From Solidesulfovibrio aerotolerans (GTDB lineage Bacteria > Desulfobacterota > Desulfovibrionia > Desulfovibrionales > Desulfovibrionaceae): a DNA stretch of 64,000 nt. Under the pieces are notes generated by a model. The model searched no databases and was not told the DNA's origin. It saw only the letters and a list, made by a program, of their open reading frames with translations. Position 1 is the stretch's first letter, and every line of letters begins with the position of its first letter. The position numbers and the translations under genes are program-made. Where the stretch lies: positions 1 through 64,000 of the forward strand of contig NZ_WVUD01000025.1 of NCBI RefSeq assembly GCF_009856865.1, given 5' to 3'. Positions 16,901 to 25,010 of the stretch are shown one piece after another.

Positions 16901-17962
16901 CTACAGCCCGAGCTGTTCCCGCAGGACCGCGAAATCCAGATTGGCGTTAATCAACTGCGCGCCCTGGCGGATTTTGATCTCGTCGCGCAGTTTGTGGCGC
17001 ATCAACAGCGTCTCCATCTTCTTGGCCACGGTGTAGGTGTCTTCGCGCACCACGATGATGGGAATTTCCAGCACCTCGGAGCGGGTCAGGATGATGTCGT
17101 TGGGATAGAGGTTGCCGGTGAGCACCAGACACGGGCTGTCGCCTTCCAGGGCCACGAGATGGACGTCGGAGCGGTCGCCGCCGACGATGATGGCGGAATT
17201 TTTCTGGCGGCGGAAATGGGTCATGAAGTTTTCCACCTGCATGGTGCCGATGAGAAAACTTTCCACGATGCGATCCGACTTGTGGTGGGCGCTTATGACC
17301 TTGCCGCCCAGCCGGTCGGCCAGATCCGATACCTTGATGGCTCCCATGAGGGGATCCTTGGGAATGACGCCCAGGACGCGGATGCCCCGGTCGCGCAAAA
17401 ACGGCACGATGAGCTTGTTGGTCTCGTCCATGAAATTGGGGGCCACGTCGTTTAAGATGACGCCGGCCAGATGGTCGCCAAGCTGCTCCTTGAGCACGAG
17501 CAGATAGTCGTAGTTGAGTTCCTTGGAATAGCGGTCGATGACCAGCGCTTTGATACCCAGTTCGTGCACCACCCGCACGCCGTCGGCCTGGCAGTAGCGG
17601 CCGGTGTGCATGCCGCCGGAACCGCCCACGATGGTGACGTCTTTTCCGGCACTGACGGTGGCATAGGCGTCGCGGATGGAGGCCATGACGTCGCCGACCT
17701 GGTTGCGGAAGGCCCGGACCTGAAAATCATGGGTGGCAATGACCGGGGTCAGGGTCTGCGGTTCTTCGTTGGTGCGAAGGATTCGCTGGACATGGTAGGC
17801 GTCCTCATCCCACAGCCGGCCATCGATTTCCTTGGGCACGGCCCCTACGGGTTTTAAGTAGCCGACGCGGTAGCCTTCTTTTTGCAGGCGCAGCCCCAGG
17901 CCCATGACCACCATGTTCTTGCCCGAATATCCGGCCGTCGCTCCCACGTATAATCCAGCCAT
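16901..17962 (-). CDS. BioD-like plus DRTGG domain protein (Pta N-terminal type)
   Basis: 353 residues. The N-terminal part (1-210) is a P-loop-derived BioD-like fold (LYVGATAGYSGKNMVVMGLGLRLQKEG, where the loop is GATAGYSGKN) and the C-terminal part (215-330) a DRTGG domain. This is the arrangement at the N-terminus of long phosphate acetyltransferases, but here the acetyltransferase domain is absent, so the protein is probably regulatory or a ligand sensor. ATG 17962 follows CAGGAGGG. It lies 252 bases before the CBS hybrid kinase, also a likely metabolite sensor. Confidence 0.82.
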   Translation of the reverse strand: MAGLYVGATAGYSGKNMVVMGLGLRLQKEGYRVGYLKPVGAVPKEIDGRLWDEDAYHVQRILRTNEEPQTLTPVIATHDFQVRAFRNQVGDVMASIRDAYATVSAGKDVTIVGGSGGMHTGRYCQADGVRVVHELGIKALVIDRYSKELNYDYLLVLKEQLGDHLAGVILNDVAPNFMDETNKLIVPFLRDRGIRVLGVIPKDPLMGAIKVSDLADRLGGKVISAHHKSDRIVESFLIGTMQVENFMTHFRRQKNSAIIVGGDRSDVHLVALEGDSPCLVLTGNLYPNDIILTRSEVLEIPIIVVREDTYTVAKKMETLLMRHKLRDEIKIRQGAQLINANLDFAVLREQLGL

Positions 17963-18238
17963 GGCACCCTCCTGCTGTGGCGGCCCCGGGGTCCGCATCG
18001 CACTTCGCCGGCCCTGATCGGGCACGGCCGCCTCGTCTCTGTAAAATGCCTTCCCCGGCCATGATAATCAAGACAATTGGCGGGACTGGGCGTAAAAACA
18101 GCTGCTAGCCGGTTCGGGTGGCTGGTTCGGGTTGGAATCGGGACCGGGAAAGGCTAAGGCGTAGGGACGCTGTCGCGCACGAGGCTTCCCGCCTCCCTTG
18201 CCGCCCGCACGACGCAACCCAGCTTACGGAGCCGCCCC

Positions 18239-18976
18239 ATGCCCGCAGTATCCCCCCCCGCCGCCCAGGCCGTCGCCGGCGACACCATCGCCGCCGCCTT
18301 AGGCCACGCTTTTGCCGATCCCCGGCTGCTGGCCACGGCGCTGACCCACAGTTCTTTTGCCAACGAACGCGGTGAAAACGCAGGCCATAACGAACGCCTG
18401 GAATTTTTGGGCGACGCGGTTTTGGAGCTGTGCGTCTCAGCGGAACTTTTTTCCCGGTTCCCCGAAGCCCCGGAAGGCGAACTGACCTTGCTGCGTTCCC
18501 AACTCGTCAATGAGTCCAGCCTGGCGGAGATGGCCCGGCGGCTCCAGTTGGAAAGCCATGTGCTGCTGGGGCGGGGGGAGGAGAACCAGGGCGGCCGGTC
18601 GCGCTCGTCGCTTCTCAGCGACGTGTTCGAGGCGGTGGTCGGGGCGGTATTTCTCGACGGCGGCTACGGGGCCGCCCGGGAGTTTGTGGACCGGGTGTTT
18701 GACGGCCTGTGGCCGGCCAGACCCGCCGCGCCAAAGACCAAGGATTTTAAAAGCCGGTTGCAGGAATACACCCAGAAAACCCACAAGACCCGGCCGACCT
18801 ATGCCCTGCTTGGCAGCGCCGGCCCGGAGCACGACAAACGGTTTGAGGTGCGCCTGACCCTGCCGTGTGGCCGGGAAGTCCTGGCTACGGAAAAAAGCGT
18901 GAAAAAAGCCGAGCAGATGGCGGCCCGGTTGGCCTTGCAGTCATTGGGCCAGGAAGCGTTTACCGATACCGACTAG
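18239..18976 (+). CDS. rnc: Ribonuclease III
   Basis: 245 residues. The signature [15 protein letters not shown] holds the catalytic Glu and Asp; the second acidic site is [17 protein letters not shown]-terminal double-stranded-RNA-binding domain spans about 170-240 ([20 protein letters not shown] ... [15 protein letters not shown], both in part). It cuts double-stranded RNA in rRNA and mRNA processing. ATG 18239 with ACGGAG upstream. It is alone in its direction here, divergent from the DRTGG gene. Confidence 0.95.
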   Translation: MPAVSPPAAQAVAGDTIAAALGHAFADPRLLATALTHSSFANERGENAGHNERLEFLGDAVLELCVSAELFSRFPEAPEGELTLLRSQLVNESSLAEMARRLQLESHVLLGRGEENQGGRSRSSLLSDVFEAVVGAVFLDGGYGAAREFVDRVFDGLWPARPAAPKTKDFKSRLQEYTQKTHKTRPTYALLGSAGPEHDKRFEVRLTLPCGREVLATEKSVKKAEQMAARLALQSLGQEAFTDTD

Positions 18977-19031
18977 CGGTGCGTTCTGGAAAGGCCGCCA
19001 TGCTCTTTGCATGACAAAATCCTGTAATCAT

Positions 19032-19061
19032 TGTTTTTTCTGAAAACACATCTGTTTTTTC
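19032..19061 (+). terminator. AT-rich double inverted repeat, possible rnc terminator
   Basis: TGTTTT/AAAACA (19032-19037/19043-19048) overlaps GAAAACA/TGTTTT (19042-19048/19053-19058), ending in a T6 run. It lies 55 bases after rnc. Weak but T-rich; could also be a binding site. Confidence 0.4.
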
Positions 19062-19270
19062 ACAACGCGACAGGCCGTAGCGCCCACCCAAATCACCTGC
19101 CGCTTTGTCTGCACCGGCGCGAGGCACCCTGGCGACAGCCCTGTACGCGGAGTCGCCCGGTGTCCTTCTCTGCGCCGTCGCGGGCTGCGGCGCGACCACC
19201 GCTGCGCTGGCGCGGCGGGGCGTGCGGTTCCCCGCGTCAAAATTCCGTCATGTCACGCGCCGCCGGCTTC

Positions 19271-19320
19271 GGACCAGGGAGGGATTGCAGTCCCGCGATC
19301 CACGCCTCCCTGGTCCTTTT
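19271..19320. terminator. 12-bp hairpin between rnc and flagellin
   Basis: Arms GGACCAGGGAGG (19271-19282) and its exact complement (19305-19316), with a further small stem inside, followed on the plus strand by TTTT. It is 30 bases after the flagellin stop, so it may end the flagellin message even though the T-tract is on the other strand. Confidence 0.6.
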
Positions 19321-19346
19321 CCATTGCGTACGCCTAACTATCAGGC

Positions 19347-20240
19347 TTAGCCGCTGATGAGCTGCATGGCCATCTTGGGCAGCGAGTTGGCCTGGGCCAG
19401 CATGGCTACGGCCGACTGGGTGAGAATCTGGTTGCGCACGAACTGGGTCATTTCCGTGGCCACATCGACGTCGGAAATCTGGGATTCGGCAGACTGCAGG
19501 TTTTCGGCCTGGATCTGCAGGTTGGAGATGGTGTTTTCCAGGCGGTTTTGCAACGCACCCAGGTTGGCCCGGATCTTATCCTTGGAGACAATGGCGGAGG
19601 TGATGGCGTCAAGCGCCTTCTGGGCCAGATCCTGCGTGGAGATACTCTTGCCGGCGGCACCATTGGCAGCGCCCAGGCCCACGCCGAAGGCCGAAGCCGT
19701 GGAGCAGCCGATCTGCAGATAGTAATAGTCCTCGGAACTGGCGTTGCCGGTACCGAAGTGGACCTTGAGCTTGCCCGAGGGTGTCAATCCGGAACCGTCG
19801 TGCGTGGCGCTGGAAAGGTTGCCGTTGAGCAAATAGATGCCGTTAAAGTCCGTGGCGCTGGCGATTCGGGTGATTTCCGAGGCCATGGCCTGGTATTCCG
19901 AGTCAATAATAAGACGCTGGTCCGACGTGTAGGTACCGGTGGCGGCCTGTTCGGCCAGTTCCTTCATGCGGATGAGCTTTTCATCGATGACGCCAAGAGC
20001 GCCGTCGGCCGTCTGAATGAGCGAAATGGCATCGTTGGCGTTGCGCACACCCTGGCTCAGGGTGGAAATATCCGAGCGCATCAGCTCGCGAATGGCCAAT
20101 CCGGCCGCGTCGTCGGCGGCGGTGGTGATGCGAAGGCCCGAAGACAGACGCCGGGTGGATGTCGCCAGGGCTCCGTAGGAATTTGACAGATTCCGCGAAG
20201 CATTGGCAGCCATCATGTTATGATTGATAACCAGAGACAT
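19347..20240 (-). CDS. Flagellin
   Basis: 297 residues, short for a flagellin, so the variable outer domain is small. The N-terminal D0/D1 part (SLVINHNMMAANASRNL, SSGLRITTAADDAAGLAI, NDAISLIQTADGAL) and the C-terminal D1/D0 part (ENTISNLQIQAENLQSAESQISD, TQSAVAMLAQANSLPKMAMQLI, in part) are both complete. It forms the filament after export by the flagellar system. ATG 20240 has AAGGAGG 5 bases upstream. A sigma-54-like promoter lies about 53-67 bases upstream of the start. It follows flgE but is separated by that gene's terminator. Confidence 0.95.
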   Translation of the reverse strand: MSLVINHNMMAANASRNLSNSYGALATSTRRLSSGLRITTAADDAAGLAIRELMRSDISTLSQGVRNANDAISLIQTADGALGVIDEKLIRMKELAEQAATGTYTSDQRLIIDSEYQAMASEITRIASATDFNGIYLLNGNLSSATHDGSGLTPSGKLKVHFGTGNASSEDYYYLQIGCSTASAFGVGLGAANGAAGKSISTQDLAQKALDAITSAIVSKDKIRANLGALQNRLENTISNLQIQAENLQSAESQISDVDVATEMTQFVRNQILTQSAVAMLAQANSLPKMAMQLISG

Positions 20241-20292
20241 AGAAACCTCCTTGTTGCAACCAGACGATCCGTGTTGGTTTTGCCTTGTTAAA

Positions 20293-20307
20293 GCAGGAGG
20301 CGTTCCA
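20293..20307 (-). promoter_or_regulatory. Sigma-54-type promoter of flagellin
   Basis: On the minus strand TGGAAC-GCCTC-CTGC: the -24 GG and -12 GC are both present at the exact 10-base spacing, with one mismatch in each element from TGGCAC/TTGC. The expected start site is near 20281, giving a leader of about 41 bases. Confidence 0.75.
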
Positions 20308-20470
20308 AAATCAATTTATCAAGTAATCACGGTGTCTTAATAATATAATTTTTGTTCCTGGGAAAAAATATCCCCTGATGGAGCCAAGAAACTTACGCTG
20401 GGCCTGGCCAGACCCGCCCCAGCGCCGCCATGGGTCGTCCAGGCGGGCAAGCTTTGCCGGGCACACCACC

Positions 20471-20504
20471 AAAAAAGAAACCGCCCCCTGGCGGGGGCGG
20501 TTTC
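20471..20504 (-). terminator. Intrinsic terminator of the fliK-flgD-flgE unit
   Basis: A perfect 12-bp stem (20477-20488/20493-20504) with loop TGGC, followed on the minus strand by T6 (20476-20471). It lies 21 bases after the flgE stop. Confidence 0.92.
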
Positions 20505-20525
20505 GCGGCCAAGGCAATGGCGCGC

Positions 20526-22190
20526 CTAACGCTTGAGCTGGATGACTTCCGAGAGCATGGAGTCAACGGTGGTGATGGTCTTGCTGTTGGCTTCAAAGCC
20601 GCGCTGGGTCAGGATCATGCTGACCATTTCCGTGGCCATGTCCACGTTGGAGGTTTCCAGCGTGTTGCCGGAGATGGAGCCGACAGAGCCGGTATTGGCC
20701 CGGTTGGTGGTGCCTTGCCCGGAATCCAGGGTGGCGGCGTACAGGTTGCTGCCCTGGCGGCTGAGGCCTTGCGTGTTGGTGAAGTTGGCCAGAGCCAGAG
20801 CCCACAGCTTCTGGGTCTGCCCGTTGGAGAACGTGCCGGTCAGGACGCCGTCGGAATCCACCGCGAGGCTGGTCAGCAATCCCGACGTGTAGCCGTTTTG
20901 CGAACTAAACACCGTGGAGGACGACGTGGCGTAGCTGGTGGTCACGGTGCTGTTGACCGTGGTCGTGGACGGATTAAAGGAGACAAGAGCCGTGGGGTCC
21001 GGGGTGACCAGATTCGCATTGGCGTCAGCCAGGGTCGAGCCACCGCTGCCAGCCACGAAACCGTCCTTATTGTTCAGGCCGATGTTTAAGGAAATGTTCA
21101 GTGCGCTTGCCGAGGTGGTGTAACTCGCATTGGAAACGGACTTGAAGTTGGCGGTGAAATTCGGGTAGCCGTTGGTCACCGTGGCCGCAGTCCAGTCAGC
21201 CTGGTTAAAGGCCCCGGGAGCGGAACCGCTGGCCAAGGTATAGGCGCTCATATTTTCGAGACTGCCCGAGGAATCGAAGGTCATGGTGCCGGTCATGAGC
21301 AGGCCGGCGGTGGCGGTACCGGCAAAAGCGGTTCCGGCAGTATCGACCCGACCGTCTTCGCTCGGATCGCAGGTGACGGTGTATTCCCAGTACGACTTGC
21401 CGTTGGCACTGGAAACCTTGTCGTAATACGTGGTCAGGGTATGGGGCGAGCCGTTCTCGTCGTAGACCTTCATGGTGGTCTGGTAGCCGTAGGCCGTGGT
21501 GGGCATGGACGGGCTGACGGAGCCGTCCCATTGCGCGGTCATGGCTGAATAATAGTTGCCGTTGGAGGCGGCGCGGGTACTCTGGCTGGTCGTATCCGAA
21601 TCAAGCTGGGTAACCATGGTCACGGAGGAGGTGGCCTTGGCCGGACTCGTGAACTGGGTCAGCCGGATGTCCTGAATCTCGCCCGTCACCGGGGTCTGGC
21701 TGAGGACGGTGCCAGCAGACGTGGCCGAGTCGATACGGTCCTGGTCCACCTTCCAGCCCTGGACGGCCAGGCCCTGGGGGCTGACCAGATAGCCGTCGGA
21801 ATCGAAGCTGAAGTTGCCGGCCCGGCTATAATAGGTCGTGGCGTTGCCGGTGTTGAGCATCTTGCCGTTGGAACCGACCTGGCTCTTCTGCTTGACCATG
21901 AAAAAGCCGTTGCCGTTAATGGCCATATCCAAATTGTTGCTGGTGGTCTCCAGGCCGCCCTGGGAGTAGTCTGAAACCACCGAGCCCACGCGGACACCGC
22001 GTCCGATCTGCTTGACGCCGGCGGCAGTGCCGATGTCCGCGCTCATGAGATCCATGAAATCGGTGCGCGCGCCCTTAAAGCCGACGGTGTTGACGTTGGC
22101 CAGATTGTTGCCGATGGTGCTCATCTTCGTCGAGTTCGCCAGAAGGCCCGACACTCCGGACCACATGGACGTTCCTAATCCAACTCCCAT
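20526..22190 (-). CDS. flgE: Flagellar hook protein FlgE
   Basis: 554 residues. The N-terminal rod/hook motif (GVSGLLANSTKMSTIGNNLANVNTVGFKG, in part) and C-terminal motif (NTLETSNVDMATEMVSMILTQRGFEANSKTI, in part) are those of the FlgE/F/G family; the FlaE and hook domains lie between. Ser/Thr content in the middle is high. It builds the hook. ATG 22190 follows GGAGGTCGTT. It lies 35 bases after flgD and ends the unit with a strong terminator. Confidence 0.95.
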   Translation of the reverse strand: MGVGLGTSMWSGVSGLLANSTKMSTIGNNLANVNTVGFKGARTDFMDLMSADIGTAAGVKQIGRGVRVGSVVSDYSQGGLETTSNNLDMAINGNGFFMVKQKSQVGSNGKMLNTGNATTYYSRAGNFSFDSDGYLVSPQGLAVQGWKVDQDRIDSATSAGTVLSQTPVTGEIQDIRLTQFTSPAKATSSVTMVTQLDSDTTSQSTRAASNGNYYSAMTAQWDGSVSPSMPTTAYGYQTTMKVYDENGSPHTLTTYYDKVSSANGKSYWEYTVTCDPSEDGRVDTAGTAFAGTATAGLLMTGTMTFDSSGSLENMSAYTLASGSAPGAFNQADWTAATVTNGYPNFTANFKSVSNASYTTSASALNISLNIGLNNKDGFVAGSGGSTLADANANLVTPDPTALVSFNPSTTTVNSTVTTSYATSSSTVFSSQNGYTSGLLTSLAVDSDGVLTGTFSNGQTQKLWALALANFTNTQGLSRQGSNLYAATLDSGQGTTNRANTGSVGSISGNTLETSNVDMATEMVSMILTQRGFEANSKTITTVDSMLSEVIQLKR

Positions 22191-22225
22191 AACGACCTCC
22201 TCTCCCTTATGCTTCCCGCGCCCGG

Positions 22226-22942
22226 CTAGCTGCTGCTGTCGCTGTCGCTGCCGCTGGCGTTCGACGAATCGACTACGTTGGTGATGTCGGTGAAGGCCAC
22301 ATTGCGGCCGTTGCCGATATCGAGATAGTATGTTCCGTTGCTCTGCGTGATGCCGACGACCGTGCCGCTCATGGTAGCGCCCACTGTCATGACTTCGCCG
22401 TCGGCGTTGGTGGCGGTGACGGACACCTGGTACTGCCCGTCGTCCTGGACGTTGCCGTCGTAATCCTTGCCGTCCCAGGCGAATTCCACATCGCCGGCGG
22501 TGGTGGCCCCGAGGTCCACGGTGCGCACGATGCTGCCGGCGCTGTCCAGGACGTTGACCAGGCAGGTGGCGGCGTCTTCGGGCAGGCTGAAGGTCACGGC
22601 GGTGGCTTCACCCTCGCTCAGGCTGACGGCAGTACCGGTGGCTTCGATGGTCTTGCCGATGAAGTTGACCGCGCCGAGCAACTGCTGCTCCTGGCCGATG
22701 GAGGACAGCTTGTCTATGCCGGAATTGATTTCGGTGAGCTGCTCAAGGCTTGAGAACTGGGCCAACTCTGCTACGAATTCCTTGTCATCCATGGGGCTTA
22801 ATGGATCCTGGTACTGCAACTGCGTCACGAGCAACTGCAGGAAGGCATCCATCCCCAGACCAGACGTGGTCGAACTGGAAGAAGCCGTGGAACTGGCGGT
22901 ACTGGCCGCGGTGGAGGAAAGAAGACTGTCGACGTAACTCAT
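22226..22942 (-). CDS. flgD: Flagellar hook capping protein FlgD
   Basis: 238 residues. The N-terminal FlgD block MDAFLQLLVTQLQYQDPLSP and FVAELAQFSSLEQL is conserved, followed by the FlgD Ig-like and tudor-type domains (FAWDGKDYDGN, DGQYQVSVTAT). It caps the growing hook. A Ser/Thr-rich run (residues 8-27) and a Ser/Asp tail are low complexity. ATG 22942 has GGAG upstream and is 14 bases after the fliK-like stop. Confidence 0.93.
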   Translation of the reverse strand: MSYVDSLLSSTAASTASSTASSSSTTSGLGMDAFLQLLVTQLQYQDPLSPMDDKEFVAELAQFSSLEQLTEINSGIDKLSSIGQEQQLLGAVNFIGKTIEATGTAVSLSEGEATAVTFSLPEDAATCLVNVLDSAGSIVRTVDLGATTAGDVEFAWDGKDYDGNVQDDGQYQVSVTATNADGEVMTVGATMSGTVVGITQSNGTYYLDIGNGRNVAFTDITNVVDSSNASGSDSDSSS

Positions 22943-22956
22943 GGCCTACTCCGTTC

Positions 22957-24897
22957 TCAGGCAAAAAGGTCCAGCCCGGCGGCGCGGGCGGTCATGGCCC
23001 CGGGGATGGCGGACAGGCTGTCGGCATCAAAGCCGACGGCTTCACGGGCCAGACGCGCCGAGGAGCGTACGCGCTCCAGGGCTTCGCGCTGTTCGCGGGC
23101 TTCGTTGTGGCGTTCGGGGCTGTCCCAGGCGGCGGTCTGGTTGTCTTGGGTCAGGCCGGTCTGGACGTCGAGCTTGCTGACCGTGAACCCCTGATCTTCC
23201 AACTGCTGCTTGATCTTCGCCGTCTGCTGCTGGAGTATGGCTGCCGCGTCGGCGTTGTCGGCGGTGATGACGGCGCGGACTTCCTTGTCCTTGACGGACA
23301 GCGTCACCTGAACCGGGCCGAGTTCGTCGGGGGTCAGATTGACGGTCAGTTGCTTGGCTTCCTGCGCGACACCCTTCAAAATACCGGTTTCAACCTGCTT
23401 GGCGACCCGGGCGGCCAGGGCGGGATCGATTGCCTTGGCCTGCTGGTTGGCCGTGGTGGTCTTCACGGCGTCCATGGCGGCCGTGGTCGCAGTGACATCG
23501 GCGGTCTGGCCCACCAGGGTTGTCCCGGTCTTGCCGCCGAAGCGGATCTTGCTCATAAACTCGGCCAGGGCGTCTTCCGGGTTTTCCTGACCGGCAAAGT
23601 TGTTGCCGGCGGTACCCTGCTGGCCGCCGAAGAAATTCTGGGTGTCGCGTCCGGCGGTGGCCGAGGCGACAGTTGCGGCGGCCTTGTCCGTGGCCGAGCG
23701 GGAGAGATCCGACTGGGCGGCCTGCTGCGTCGTGGTGGCCGTGCCGGTTTCACCGGCCAGGGCGGCCTGTTCGGCGGCCACCGGCCCGGCCTTGCCAGCC
23801 AGAGCGGCGGTCACGGCCGCAGGGCTTGCGGTCTGGGCAGTTTCTGCGGTCCTGCCATTGTGGACGGCCTGCCCGGTCTCGGCCGTGGCCAGCGTCGCCG
23901 CGTCGGCAACGCCCTGCCCGGCCTGGGGCACATCGGCCAGGGCGTCGAAACCGGAAGAAGTGTCGGCACCGCCCTGCTCGCTGCTCATGGCCACGATCTG
24001 GCCGGCTTTGCGGGCCACGTCGTCCTGGTGCAGATCGGAATTGCGCTTGCCGGCCTCGCGCTGCCAGGCATTGGCCAACACGCCGGACGAAGCTTGGCGG
24101 AATTCGGCCAGGGCCTGGTTTTCCTTGCCGATCTGGGCCGTCAATTCATTTTTGAGCAGTCCCATGGCAGTGACGATGCCCTGGCCGGACAGACCGGCTG
24201 CAGCGCCGGACTGGTTGAACAGGGCGGTCAGACGGGACTGGGCGTCGTCGGAAAGATTCATGGCCCGGCCCAGAGCGTTCAGTTCCGAGGCGGCCAGGCT
24301 GGCGCTGTCGTCGCCGGACAGCGTGTCCAGCTTGGTGTTGATGGCGGTCCAGACAGACTGGGTTTCACCCTTGGACAGGGCTTCAATCATCTGCTGGGAC
24401 TGTTCCGTGGTGAAGCCGAGCTTGCCAAAAAGGCCAAGGAGCTGCGCCTGATCGTCATTGCTGACGGTCTTTTTTTCGGCCTTCTCCGTGGTGGCCACCT
24501 TCTTTTCGACCTTGCCCATCAGATCGCCCCAGGTCATGCTCTGTCCGTCGCCGGCTTCGTCTTCCAGGGCGCTGATTTCGTCGTCGCTAAAGCCCTGCTC
24601 CTTCAGATCGTCGCGCAGGGCGGCAATATCTTCCCGGGTCACGGGCAGGGCCTTGAGTTCCGCATCGCTGGGTTGGGCGGCGGCTTCGGCCACATCGACG
24701 CGGCTGGTGTCCTCGTTGGTCGTACCGTACGAGCTGGCCTTGGGTTGGTCGGCCGTGGAGGCGGCGGTGGTGCGGGCGCTGTCGAGGATGCTGGCGAACA
24801 GCGCGGATTGCCGGCTGCCCAGCCCGGCGCTGCCGATTGTGGCGGCATCGCTGGCGGCGCTTTGCGAACTGCGCTGGATCAGTGGAAGAATTTGCAT
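22957..24897 (-). CDS. fliK: Flagellar hook-length control protein, FliK-like
   Basis: 646 residues. Only the C-terminal domain is clearly FliK (Flg_hook): LTVNLTPDELGPVQVTLSVK and VSKLDVQTG, about residues 525-590. The long N-terminal part is Ala/Gln/Thr-rich with acidic helices, as usual for the ruler region. The position upstream of flgD and flgE supports the call. ATG 24897 follows CAGGAGG. A sigma-54-like promoter lies 27 bases upstream and probably drives all three genes. Confidence 0.88.
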   Translation of the reverse strand: MQILPLIQRSSQSAASDAATIGSAGLGSRQSALFASILDSARTTAASTADQPKASSYGTTNEDTSRVDVAEAAAQPSDAELKALPVTREDIAALRDDLKEQGFSDDEISALEDEAGDGQSMTWGDLMGKVEKKVATTEKAEKKTVSNDDQAQLLGLFGKLGFTTEQSQQMIEALSKGETQSVWTAINTKLDTLSGDDSASLAASELNALGRAMNLSDDAQSRLTALFNQSGAAAGLSGQGIVTAMGLLKNELTAQIGKENQALAEFRQASSGVLANAWQREAGKRNSDLHQDDVARKAGQIVAMSSEQGGADTSSGFDALADVPQAGQGVADAATLATAETGQAVHNGRTAETAQTASPAAVTAALAGKAGPVAAEQAALAGETGTATTTQQAAQSDLSRSATDKAAATVASATAGRDTQNFFGGQQGTAGNNFAGQENPEDALAEFMSKIRFGGKTGTTLVGQTADVTATTAAMDAVKTTTANQQAKAIDPALAARVAKQVETGILKGVAQEAKQLTVNLTPDELGPVQVTLSVKDKEVRAVITADNADAAAILQQQTAKIKQQLEDQGFTVSKLDVQTGLTQDNQTAAWDSPERHNEAREQREALERVRSSARLAREAVGFDADSLSAIPGAMTARAAGLDLFA

Positions 24898-24923
24898 ACC
24901 GGGCCTCCTGCTGCCCCATTACT

Positions 24924-24938
24924 ACAAGACCCGTTCCA
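24924..24938 (-). promoter_or_regulatory. Sigma-54-like promoter of fliK-flgD-flgE
   Basis: Minus strand TGGAAC-GGGTC-TTGT. The -24 element equals that of the flagellin promoter and the spacing is exact; the -12 element has GT in place of GC, which would weaken it. It starts 3 bases after the T-tract of the preceding terminator. Confidence 0.55.
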
Positions 24939-24941
24939 AAT

Positions 24942-24980
24942 AAAAAAAACGTGCCCTGGCAGAGCGTTGCCAGAGCACGT
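24942..24980 (-). terminator. Intrinsic terminator of the glycosyltransferase operon
   Basis: Arms 24949-24960 and 24969-24980 (12 bp, one mismatch) with an 8-base loop, followed on the minus strand by T8 (24949-24942). It is 30 bases after the last glycosyltransferase gene and insulates the flagellar unit. Confidence 0.9.
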
Positions 24981-25010
24981 CACAGCGAAAGGGCAGTTTT
25001 TTCCGGTTGG

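Larger units (their letters stand above)
18977..19346. other. 370-base region without a gene, rnc-flagellin
   Basis: It holds an AT-rich pair of overlapping inverted repeats near the rnc end (19032-19061) and a GC-rich hairpin near the flagellin end (19271-19316). Between them I see no open frame with a ribosome site, no tRNA and no recognised RNA. Confidence 0.5.

Noticed and set aside
18105-18180. tRNA-like GGTTCGGGT words upstream of rnc.
   Set aside because: The words are a short tandem repeat; no acceptor stem or anticodon arm can be formed.
19105-19350. Small gene in the rnc-flagellin spacer.
   Set aside because: TTG start without a Shine-Dalgarno, biased composition, and the frame runs through a hairpin.
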